Positions 7,963-15,370 of a DNA stretch of 64,000 nucleotides are shown here, one piece after another. The DNA is from DATAGF01 sp963835685. Its GTDB lineage: Bacteria; Actinomycetota; Thermoleophilia; Miltoncostaeales; Miltoncostaeaceae. Numbering within the stretch: the first letter of the stretch is position 1; each line of letters starts with the position of its first letter. The stretch lies in NCBI GenBank assembly GCA_963835685.1, contig CAWIGI010000011.1, forward strand, positions 62,001 through 126,000, given 5' to 3'. The position numbers and the translations under genes were made by a program. The notes beneath the pieces are model-generated. The model saw only the letters and a list, made by a program, of their open reading frames with translations, did no database searches and was not told the DNA's origin.

Positions 7963-10668
7963 TCATGCCTCCATCATCGGGTCGCCGCGCACGAACGCGA
8001 CCGCTTCACGTTGATTGAGCTCGGATCCGGCCGCGAAGGCGTCCTCGAAGACGCCGGGTTCGGTCTCCTGGGCCACTCTGGTGGCGAGCTCCGCCTCGCC
8101 GCGCCGCATCGAGGGCCACGCCCGCACTCCCACTCGCTGCCGCAGCCCGTCGGCCGCGCCCAGGGCCGTCGCGGCCCGCCGTGCATCACCCTCCGCCAGC
8201 GCGAGCTGGGCAGAGGCGACGAGCGCGAAGGCCACGGTCTGGGTGCTGAGCTCGGCGTCCTCGCTCGCGTCCACCGACTCCGCCAGCCGCGCTCGAGCCT
8301 CCTCGAGCTGGCCGGTCCTCACGGCGAGCGAGGCGAGCTGTGTTCGTGCCGCCGACTCGAGCCACTTGTTGCCGAGCTGGCCGCCGAGCTCGCCGGCCTC
8401 GGTGAGGTACTGCCGCGCGGCGTCGTGCCGGCGCAGCATCATCTCCAGCACCCCGACGGTCAGAGCCGCCCACCCCATGAACGGCTCGTCCTGCCGGCGG
8501 AAGCCATCGAGCGCGGTCGACGCGGCCCGAAGGGCGCCTTCGAAGTCGTCGACGATCGGCAGGGTCCATGAGACGGCCAGCTGCGCCGCGCTCTCGAGGT
8601 ACGGATCGTCGATGCGCGCCTCGAGTCGCTCGATCCCCTCGACCGCGGCCTGCGCGCCGTCATCGTCACCAACCTCGACCGCGGTGACGGCCGCGATCAA
8701 CAGCAACTCGGCGTGCGCGCGATCCTCCAACGCATCGGCTCGGAGCAGGAGCTCGTGGGTCCAGGCCCGACCTTCGGGCATGCGATCGCGCATCTGCCAG
8801 AACAGCCAGAGGATGAGGAAGATGTGTGGCAGGGGCGCGATGTCATGGGTGAAGAACCAACGGATCGCGAGCCCGAGGTTGCCTTCCTCGGTTCGCAATC
8901 GCTCGGCCCACTCGGCCTGTCGTTCGGCGGGCCAGTCGGCGTTCTCCACGAGCGCACCGAAGTACTCCGCGTGCCGCCGCTCGACGTCCGCCAGGTCCGC
9001 GCCGGCGGCGAGCCGCTCGGCGGCCAGCTCCCGTACGGCTGAGAGCATGCGGAACCTCGGCCCGACATCGGTCGCATCGACGCTCACCAGGCTGTGCCCG
9101 GCCAGGGAGTCGAGCAGGTCGAGCGTCCGGTCCTCGGGGAGGCCGGAGACGTGCACGGCCGCCTCGACCGTCCAGCCGTCGACGAAGATCGACATCGTGG
9201 CCAGCATGTGCTGCTCGGCGTCATCGAGCAGCCCGACGCTCCATTCGACGGTCGCGCGCAGGGTGCGCTGACGTTCCGGAAGATCGACCGGGCCGGTGCC
9301 CAATGCGTCGAGGCGACCGGCGAGCCGATCGAGCAATGCGTTTGGTTCCAGCAATCGCGTGCGGGCCGCCGCGAGCTCGATGGCCAGCGGCAGACCGTCG
9401 AGGCGCCGGCAGATCTCCACGATGGCGAGCGCGTTGTCGTCGGTCAGCTCGAAGTCGTAGCGGACGGCCTGGGCTCGATCGACGAACAGCTGCACGGCGG
9501 GCAACGAGGCCAGCTGCTCGATCGGCGCCCGCCCCGAGAGCGCGGGCACCGTCAGCGGGCCGACCGGGTACTCGCGCTCGGCCCGGAGCCGGAGCACGGT
9601 GCGGCTGGTCGCAAGGATGTCGAGACCGGGACAGCGGGCCAGCAACTGGTCGAGGTCGGGCGCGACGCCGACGACCTGCTCGAGGTTGTCCAGCACGAGC
9701 AGGGTGGGCGTGTCCGCGAACTGCTCGACCAGGACGTCCACGGGCGGGCGCACGCCCTCGATGGTCGCGCCCACCGCGGCGGCGACGCGGGGCAGCACCA
9801 GCTCGGGCTCAGCGACCGAAGCGAGCGGCACGAACACGGTCCCCTGCGGGTAGCGATCGTCCAGTTGCTCGCCCACGGCGATCGCCAGCCTCGTCTTGCC
9901 GACGCCGCCGGGACCGGTGAGGGTGGCCAGCCGGACATCCGGCTTCGCGAGCAGTTTCGAGACCTCGACGATGTCCTGCTCGCGCCCGATCAACGACGTC
10001 GACGTCACCGGCAGTGAGCGCGGGCTCCGCCGGTCGCCGGTCGACGCGGGCGACGCCGAACGGTCGGCCCGGCTGCTTGCGGCCGCGAACCGCTCGCTGA
10101 GGAGCAGGGCCAGGTCGTCCCCCACCAGTCGCCCGAGCTCCCGCGGGGTACGGAACGAGCGGTACGAGTCGGTCCCCTCCGTCTGGAGCTCCTCGATCAT
10201 CGCCGTCAGCCCAGGTTCTCGGTCGGGCGCCGGTGTCTTGACGTACAGCAGCCGGGGGAGCGAGTGGGAGAGTCGGAACTCGTCCTCGAGTCCCGAGATG
10301 TCCATGCCCGGCCCGACCCAGCCGTACCGCTGCCAGTACAGGCCGATGAAGATGTCGGACTGCGCGAGGTAGGCCCGGTACAGCTCGCGAGGTGGGTGCG
10401 GTCGGGCACCGAGCTCGAACAGCACCGGCGTGAGCCGCAGGGCCGAGATGGCACGGGCTACCGCGGCACGCTCGTCGGCGAGCTCGGCCAGCGTGGAGCT
10501 CACGAAGACGCGCAGACGCTGGTCCGGGGTGCGGATCGTGACGTCGCCCGGCTGCTCCTCCGTCCTGTCCGCCTCAGGGATGTCCACCGTCGAATCGTAT
10601 GCAGTCGCCCACGCGGTGCGCGACGGCGTCGCGCCCGAATCGGTCGGAGCCGGCGCGGCCCCGCCCAT
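7963..10668 (-). CDS. DUF4062-NTPase (STAND) protein with C-terminal helical repeats
   Basis: 901-residue signalling protein. Residues about 50-195 form a DUF4062 domain (RVFVSSTLAELADER; DIFIGLYWQRYGW), a TIR-like alpha/beta fold. Residues about 225-500 form an AfsR/NB-ARC-like P-loop ATPase: Walker A GPGGVGKT (252-259), Walker B LLVLDNLE (323-330), ATSR sensor (353-356) and a GLPLAIELAA motif. The remainder is helical, TPR-like. No DNA-binding domain is seen. STAND proteins oligomerise on sensing a ligand and activate the N-terminal domain; some defend against phage. The start may be the ATG at 10668 or the GTG at 10587, just before the conserved region. Confidence 0.85.
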   Translation of the reverse strand: MGGAAPAPTDSGATPSRTAWATAYDSTVDIPEADRTEEQPGDVTIRTPDQRLRVFVSSTLAELADERAAVARAISALRLTPVLFELGARPHPPRELYRAYLAQSDIFIGLYWQRYGWVGPGMDISGLEDEFRLSHSLPRLLYVKTPAPDREPGLTAMIEELQTEGTDSYRSFRTPRELGRLVGDDLALLLSERFAAASSRADRSASPASTGDRRSPRSLPVTSTSLIGREQDIVEVSKLLAKPDVRLATLTGPGGVGKTRLAIAVGEQLDDRYPQGTVFVPLASVAEPELVLPRVAAAVGATIEGVRPPVDVLVEQFADTPTLLVLDNLEQVVGVAPDLDQLLARCPGLDILATSRTVLRLRAEREYPVGPLTVPALSGRAPIEQLASLPAVQLFVDRAQAVRYDFELTDDNALAIVEICRRLDGLPLAIELAAARTRLLEPNALLDRLAGRLDALGTGPVDLPERQRTLRATVEWSVGLLDDAEQHMLATMSIFVDGWTVEAAVHVSGLPEDRTLDLLDSLAGHSLVSVDATDVGPRFRMLSAVRELAAERLAAGADLADVERRHAEYFGALVENADWPAERQAEWAERLRTEEGNLGLAIRWFFTHDIAPLPHIFLILWLFWQMRDRMPEGRAWTHELLLRADALEDRAHAELLLIAAVTAVEVGDDDGAQAAVEGIERLEARIDDPYLESAAQLAVSWTLPIVDDFEGALRAASTALDGFRRQDEPFMGWAALTVGVLEMMLRRHDAARQYLTEAGELGGQLGNKWLESAARTQLASLAVRTGQLEEARARLAESVDASEDAELSTQTVAFALVASAQLALAEGDARRAATALGAADGLRQRVGVRAWPSMRRGEAELATRVAQETEPGVFEDAFAAGSELNQREAVAFVRGDPMMEA

Positions 10669-10708
10669 GGCGGCACCTGGAGGGCGTCCTCGACGGACCG
10701 GTACGGTG

Positions 10709-11068
10709 CTATTCGTCTCGGTGCCCGACGATGTTCACGACGTTGCCGTCGGGTGCGCGGACGAGGAATCTCCGCACACCCCAAGCTTCGACGGTCAGCG
10801 GGTGAACGATCTCGTAGCCGCGGCGCTGCGCTTCGACGTACGCCTCGTCAACATCGTCACCGACGCGCACTGAAATGACCGAGTCCTCAGGACTTGTCGC
10901 GTCCCCTGTGACGAGCTGAACGGCAGCTCGACCATCCGAGGAGCGGTAATGGGCCACCCAGCCGAGATTGAAGCTCTCCACGTCAAGTCCGAGGTAGTCG
11001 GTGTAGAAGCTGCGCGCTGCGTCGATATCAGCGACGGGCAGATTCGCGATGATTTCCGTCGCTTTCAC
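10709..11068 (-). CDS. VOC (glyoxalase/bleomycin-resistance) family protein
   Basis: 119-residue vicinal-oxygen-chelate protein with two beta-alpha-beta-beta-beta modules: N-terminal EIIANLPVADIDAARSFY and C-terminal GVRRFLVRAPDGNVVNIV. Members bind a metal or small hydrophobic ligand; function cannot be assigned. The GTG at 11068 is chosen because AGGAG lies 5 bases upstream and the conserved domain begins there. The same GVRRF plus NVVN C-terminal pattern recurs in the VOC gene at 40512, suggesting close relatives. Confidence 0.82.
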   Translation of the reverse strand: MKATEIIANLPVADIDAARSFYTDYLGLDVESFNLGWVAHYRSSDGRAAVQLVTGDATSPEDSVISVRVGDDVDEAYVEAQRRGYEIVHPLTVEAWGVRRFLVRAPDGNVVNIVGHRDE

Positions 11069-11140
11069 ACGTGCTCCTGACGCCGCGGGCAGTGGGGGAG
11101 AACACAGATTGCCCGACATGGAGCAGGCGGTCGAGGCGAC

Positions 11141-11923
11141 CTACCGCAGGGCCTCGAACTCCTCCTCGGTCAGCTCGATCTCCAGGGCCCCGAGGTTCTC
11201 CCTGAGATGCTCGAGCGACAGCGTCCCCGGAATCGGCAGCGTCGTCGGCGAGCGCATCAGCAGCCACGCCAGGGCCACCTGCGCCGGCGTTGCGCCGTGG
11301 CGCCGGGCGATCTCCGCGAGCGCGGGGCCGCCGTCGCCGCGAAGGGGGAAGTAGGGGACGAAGACGATGCCCGCGGCGGCGCAGTGGTCGACGACGTCCT
11401 CGCCGGCGCGCTCCGACAGGTTGTAGTGGTTCTGGACCGCCACGATCGGCACCACCTCACGCGCCCGCTCGATCTGGTCGATCCCGACCTGCGAGAGGCC
11501 GACGTGCCGGATCTTCCCCCGGTCCCGGTACTCCTTGATGGCGTCGAGGCTGGCCTCGAGCGGCGTGTCCGGATGGACGCGGTGCAGGTAGTAGAGCGGG
11601 ATGAGGTCCGTCCGCAGCCGCCGCAGGCTCTCCTCGATCTGCGCTCGGAGCACCTCGGGGCGGCCGTCGCCGGCGGCGTAGCCGCCCTTCGTCGCCACGA
11701 CGCGATCGGCCGGGATGGGCGACAGCGCCGCGCCGATCGTTTCCTCGCTCTCTCCCCGGGTGTACACGTGGGCGGTGTCGATGAGGTCCACCCCGGCGGC
11801 GACCGCCTCCTTGACGAAGGCGACGTGCCCGGGCGTGTTGGTGAGGCGGTTCGTCCCGAGGCCGATGCGGGCGACCTCGGTGTCGCCGAGCCTCAGCGTG
11901 GGCAGCGGCTTTCGCGGCGGCAT
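11141..11923 (-). CDS. Aldo/keto reductase
   Basis: About 260 residues. The tetrad is intact: DLIDTAHVYTRGES (Asp, Tyr), VATKGG (Lys) and YYLHRVHP (His), with the NADPH-site IPGT segment near the C-terminus. It lacks the extra C-terminal loops of longer members. A start at ATG 11923 (MPPRKPLP, with GGAG eight bases upstream) is preferred over the more upstream 11953. A monocistronic gene on the minus strand, following a hairpin. Confidence 0.85.
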   Translation of the reverse strand: MPPRKPLPTLRLGDTEVARIGLGTNRLTNTPGHVAFVKEAVAAGVDLIDTAHVYTRGESEETIGAALSPIPADRVVATKGGYAAGDGRPEVLRAQIEESLRRLRTDLIPLYYLHRVHPDTPLEASLDAIKEYRDRGKIRHVGLSQVGIDQIERAREVVPIVAVQNHYNLSERAGEDVVDHCAAAGIVFVPYFPLRGDGGPALAEIARRHGATPAQVALAWLLMRSPTTLPIPGTLSLEHLRENLGALEIELTEEEFEALR

Positions 11924-11956
11924 CAGTCGAGCTCCATCGATTGACCTGGACACGGC

Positions 11957-11980
11957 GAAGGGGCCTCGACGGCCCCCTTC
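11957..11980. terminator. GC-rich hairpin, possible terminator
   Basis: GAAGGGGCC pairs with GGCCCCCTTC around a TCGAC-type loop, with one unpaired C. It lies just upstream of the aldo/keto reductase start and just past the end of the remnant open frame at 12008, so it could end transcription entering from the right. No T-tract follows. Confidence 0.4.
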
Positions 11981-12007
11981 GACGTACTGCTTCCCCGAAG
12001 CGCGGGT

Positions 12008-12045
12008 TCACATGATGCCGACGCCCATGCCCATGCCGCCCCTCA
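12008..12045 (-). pseudogene. Possible fossil of a GroEL-type Gly-Met C-terminal tail
   Basis: On the minus strand the last ten codons before a TGA read GGMGMGVGIM, similar in character to the Gly-Met tail of the groEL at 29312 (GGMGMGGGMM). The upstream codons do not resemble GroEL. The hairpin at 11957-11980 follows about 30 bases further on. This may be chance in a GC-rich sequence or a remnant of a second chaperonin gene. Confidence 0.25.
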
Positions 12046-12129
12046 CGTGGCGAGCGGCGCCCTCCCCCTGGAGTCGGAGCGTGACTCGGGCCCGCGGACC
12101 GATGCGGAACCGCGCCCACGGTGGCAGCG

Positions 12130-12410
12130 TCCGCGGGATGGCGAGCAAGCGATCGAGATCGCCCGAGAAGGCCCGACGAGGCCGAGGAGTGCTGGTCAAG
12201 TTCTCGGCGGAGGGCTCGTCCAGTCGATGATGCGGCGCAACCTCGTCGACGAGTATCTGCTCCTGATCCACCCGCTGGTCCTGGGATCGGGGCGCCGCTT
12301 CTTCACCGACGGCGGCGCATTTCGCCGCGCTCCGGCTCGTCGACAGCAGGACGACGACCTCGGGCGTGGTCATCGCGAACGAACGGCCGGCCTGGCCGAC
12401 AACGTGAAGA
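12130..12410 (+). pseudogene. Remnant of a dihydrofolate-reductase-family (RibD C-terminal-like) gene
   Basis: Pieces in different frames match the C-terminal half of small DHFR-fold reductases: LVQSMMRRNLVDEYLLLIHP and VLGSGRRFF around 12215-12310, then, after a shift, RLVDSRTTTSGVVIA around 12330-12385. The intact relative at 18006-18623 has the equivalent LVQTLLANDLVDELHLW and GEGKRLF segments. There is no N-terminal half and no start, so this is a broken copy rather than a gene. Confidence 0.7.
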
Positions 12411-12503
12411 GTCGGCGAGGTCGCGCACCTCTTCGGCAATCGCACGCTGGGCCGAGATCGGGTCGTGGCGGCCTCAGGCAATGACTGCTGAAAGGGGTTC
12501 TGC

Positions 12504-12896
12504 ATGATCACCGGAGTCGCCAAGGTCGTCGTACCGGTCGATGATCAGGAGCGGGCAAAGCAGTTCTGGACCGGCGCCATCGGGTTCGACATCGTCATGG
12601 ACGAGAGCTACGGCGACGAGCGCTGGATCGAGGTCGAGGCACCCGATCGCTCGGTTGTGCTGGTGCTGAGCCGCCGTCCCAGCGACGAGCCGAGGCCTCA
12701 GGTGCCCGACGAGCTGCCGCACTCGAACGTCTTCTTCACGTGCGAGGACATCGAGCAGACCTACACCGAGCTGAGTGAGCGAGGCGTGCACTTCCCGGCA
12801 CCGCCCGCGGAGATGCACTTCGGCTGGTGGTCGATGTTCGAGGACTGGGAGGGCACGCGGTTCGCACTCGGCCACTGGGAATCGCGCTCGGCATGA
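12504..12896 (+). CDS. VOC family protein
   Basis: 130-residue glyoxalase-fold protein beginning MITGVAKVVVPVDDQERAKQFW, with a C-terminal GWWSMFEDWEGTRFALGH segment that matches extradiol-dioxygenase-like VOC proteins carrying 'D.EGN' metal-side strands. Starts at an ATG preceded by GAAAGGGG. It is followed 63 bases later by the DUF1579-like gene on the same strand. Confidence 0.83.
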   Translation: MITGVAKVVVPVDDQERAKQFWTGAIGFDIVMDESYGDERWIEVEAPDRSVVLVLSRRPSDEPRPQVPDELPHSNVFFTCEDIEQTYTELSERGVHFPAPPAEMHFGWWSMFEDWEGTRFALGHWESRSA

Positions 12897-12959
12897 ACGG
12901 CGTTACGGACACGACGATCCTCGGCGGCGAAGTGCACGAGTCACAAGGAGGAACTTGCG

Positions 12960-13415
12960 ATGTCACGCGAGCCGGGTCCAGCGCACACGCGCCTCGCGGC
13001 CCTGGTCGGCCGCTGGCGGACGGAAGGCGAGACGAGAGCGACGGCCGAGGCGCCGGCGGCGACGATCGAGGCGTTGGACACCTACGAGTGGCTCCCAGGG
13101 CGCTTTGCCCTCTTGCACACCGTTGACGCCCGGGTAGGGGAAGAGCACGTCGAGGGCGCAGAGATCATCGGCTGGGACGCGGCGCGCGAGGCCTACATCA
13201 CGCAGTACTTCGGAAGCGACGGCCCGAATGCCTATGAGGCGACGCTTGCAGAGGAGGATGATTCGCTCGTCTGGAGCATGCGCAGCGCGGCGGATCGCTT
13301 CACGGGCCGCTTCAGCGACGACGGGAACACGATCACCGGCCACTGGGAGCAGCTCGACGACCAGGGGCGCTGGCGGCGGTGGATGGACATCACCCTGACG
13401 AGGGATGCGAACTGA
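12960..13415 (+). CDS. DUF1579-like lipocalin-fold protein
   Basis: 151 residues with the pattern of DUF1579 and related ligand-binding barrels: LAALVGRWRTEGET at the N-terminus, DTYEWLPGRFALLH, then IIGWD and a C-terminal GHWEQLDDQGRW. Function unknown. A strong AAGGAGG sits upstream of the ATG. The end overlaps the histidine kinase start by 11 bases, so it is probably the first gene of the two-component operon. Confidence 0.75.
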   Translation: MSREPGPAHTRLAALVGRWRTEGETRATAEAPAATIEALDTYEWLPGRFALLHTVDARVGEEHVEGAEIIGWDAAREAYITQYFGSDGPNAYEATLAEEDDSLVWSMRSAADRFTGRFSDDGNTITGHWEQLDDQGRWRRWMDITLTRDAN

Positions 13416-14628
13416 CTCCGCGCCGAGGATGTCGAAGTCGAGAGTCGCGCAGTACAGTCGGCGTGTGGCTGGAGGATCCGGTCGAGGTTGGTTCGCAGCT
13501 GACGACCTTCGCCGCGTTCTCCCGTTCTTCTCGCTGGCGTTTGCGCTCGTCGCTGCGATCACCCAGCCGTCGTCGACGGCCGATCTCGTCCTCGCGGCGG
13601 TACCCGTTGCCGCCTTCGGTCTGTGGGCGTTCGCCCCCAATGTGCCGCTCGCCGCTGTCTCTGTCGCAATCGTCGTCCCGGTGGTCGTGGCGCAGCGCTC
13701 GGGAGAGCTCGAGCCGGTCATGTTCAATGCCGTTCTGCTCGCCTTCGCGGCCGCGCGTTGGTCTCGGTCGCTCGCGGTGGCCGTGTCGCTCGGTGTGCTC
13801 GCGGCGGCCACGCCCGCGCTGGTCGCCCTGGTCCAGGATCCAATGGAGGTCGCCGTTGGCATCTGGATCGTGGCGATCGTCTTCATCTGGGTCATCGGTC
13901 GCGCGGTGGCTCGCCACGAGCGACTCGTGGTCCAGCTCGAGGGCACCCGCCGTCAGCTGGCCCAGCAGGCGCTGCTCGCAGAGCGGCGTCGGATCGCTCG
14001 TGACGTCCACGACTTCGTGGGACACGGCTTGGCCGCCGTCATGCTCCAGGTCACGAGCGCCCGGCACGTGCTGCGCCGCGATCCCGCGTCCGCCGAGGAA
14101 GCGCTGCGATCGGCCGAGGAGGTGGGCCGCCGCAGCATGGAGGAGCTGCGTCGTACGGTCACGCTGCTCCGCCACGACGACGAGGCGGGAGTGGCGCCGC
14201 CGCTCCCGTCGGCGAAAGAGATCCCCGCGCTCGTCGACCACGCCCGGGCCGGGGGTCTCGCCGTCGAGCTGCAAATGCGAGGCGACCTCTCTCAGCTGTC
14301 AGCGGGTGTGGGCGTCGCGCTCTACCGGATCGCGCAGGAAGCGCTCGCGAATGCTGCTCGGCACGCGCCGCGCGCGCAGACCGTTCTCGGGCTCGAGCTG
14401 GCCGATCGACAGGTACGTCTCGTGGCCGAGACCAGCGGAGCGGCGAGCGCCGCATCGGCGACCGATCTCGAGCGACCACGGTACGGCGTGATCGGGATGC
14501 GGGAGCGAGCCACCGCGCTCGGCGGCGATCTCGTGGCCGGACCGACGCCCGACGGCTGGCGGGTGAGCTGCCGGCTTCCGCTGAACGCGAACGACGAGCC
14601 GTCGGAACGAGATCCGGGAAGCCCATGA
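13405..14628 (+). CDS. Sensor histidine kinase, NarL/HisKA_3 type
   Basis: 407 residues. Four to five predicted membrane helices occupy about residues 38-165. A linker coiled coil (RRQLAQQALLAERRRIARD) leads to the phospho-acceptor His in DVHDFVGHG at about 201. The HATPase_c N-box is NAARHAP, with a GIGMRER-like G-box (YGVIGMRERA). The absence of an extracellular domain suggests membrane or intramembrane sensing. Translationally coupled to the response regulator by an ATGA overlap. The start could also be the ATG at 13429. Confidence 0.92.
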   Translation: MRTDSAPRMSKSRVAQYSRRVAGGSGRGWFAADDLRRVLPFFSLAFALVAAITQPSSTADLVLAAVPVAAFGLWAFAPNVPLAAVSVAIVVPVVVAQRSGELEPVMFNAVLLAFAAARWSRSLAVAVSLGVLAAATPALVALVQDPMEVAVGIWIVAIVFIWVIGRAVARHERLVVQLEGTRRQLAQQALLAERRRIARDVHDFVGHGLAAVMLQVTSARHVLRRDPASAEEALRSAEEVGRRSMEELRRTVTLLRHDDEAGVAPPLPSAKEIPALVDHARAGGLAVELQMRGDLSQLSAGVGVALYRIAQEALANAARHAPRAQTVLGLELADRQVRLVAETSGAASAASATDLERPRYGVIGMRERATALGGDLVAGPTPDGWRVSCRLPLNANDEPSERDPGSP

Positions 14629-15287
14629 TCCGGGTCGCCCTCGTCGACGACCAGGCCATCGTCCGCGCCGGCTTGGCGAGGATCCTCTCGCCCGCGGACG
14701 GATTCGAGGTCGTTGCCGAGTGCGCCGACGGCCGGCAGGCGGTGGAGGAGCTGCCCGGGCTGCGCCCGGACGTCGTCCTCATGGACATTCGCATGCCGGC
14801 GCTCGACGGAATCGTCGCGACGGAGCGGTTGCGCGCCGCCGACGACCCTCTCGACGTACTCGTACTCACGACGTTCGGCGAGGACGAGGTGTTGTGGGGG
14901 GCGATCGAGGCCGGTGCCGCTGGGTTCGTGCTCAAGGACTCGTCCGCCGAGGATCTGATCGCGGCGGTTCGTGCAGTCGCCGGGGGCGGGGCCTGGTTCG
15001 ACCCGGCGGTCGCGCCGCGGCTGCTCGACCGGTACCGGCGGGTCGTCGCCCCGGGGGCACGGGATGCGGCGCGGCTCGACCTGCTCACCGACCGTGAGCA
15101 CGACGTTCTGCGGTTGATGGCGCGCGGTGCCACCAATGCCGAGATCGCGGCGGCCCTGCACGTCGCCGAGGCGACGGTGAAGACGCACGTCGGCAGCATC
15201 TTCACCAAGCTTGGAGTGCGCGACCGGCCCGCCGCGATCGTGTTCGCATACGACCATGGTGTCGTCACTCCGAGCGCGACGCCGTAG
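14625..15287 (+). CDS. Response regulator, NarL/LuxR family
   Basis: 220 residues: receiver domain with the acidic pair (DD at 8-9), phospho-acceptor Asp at 54 (VLMDIRMP), Thr in LTTF and Lys in LKDSS, then a LuxR-type helix-turn-helix at about 152-212 (LTDREHDVLRLMARGATN, ATVKTHVGSIFTKLGV). Start overlaps the kinase stop (ATGA). The likely target is the adjacent MMPL exporter operon. Confidence 0.94.
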   Translation: MIRVALVDDQAIVRAGLARILSPADGFEVVAECADGRQAVEELPGLRPDVVLMDIRMPALDGIVATERLRAADDPLDVLVLTTFGEDEVLWGAIEAGAAGFVLKDSSAEDLIAAVRAVAGGGAWFDPAVAPRLLDRYRRVVAPGARDAARLDLLTDREHDVLRLMARGATNAEIAAALHVAEATVKTHVGSIFTKLGVRDRPAAIVFAYDHGVVTPSATP

Positions 15288-15370
15288 GCATCGTCTCCAC
15301 CTCAGGTCGGAGCGCAAGTCGGTCCCGTGGGCCGATGTGGGGACGCACAGGCGGGGCTAGCGTCGGCGGC

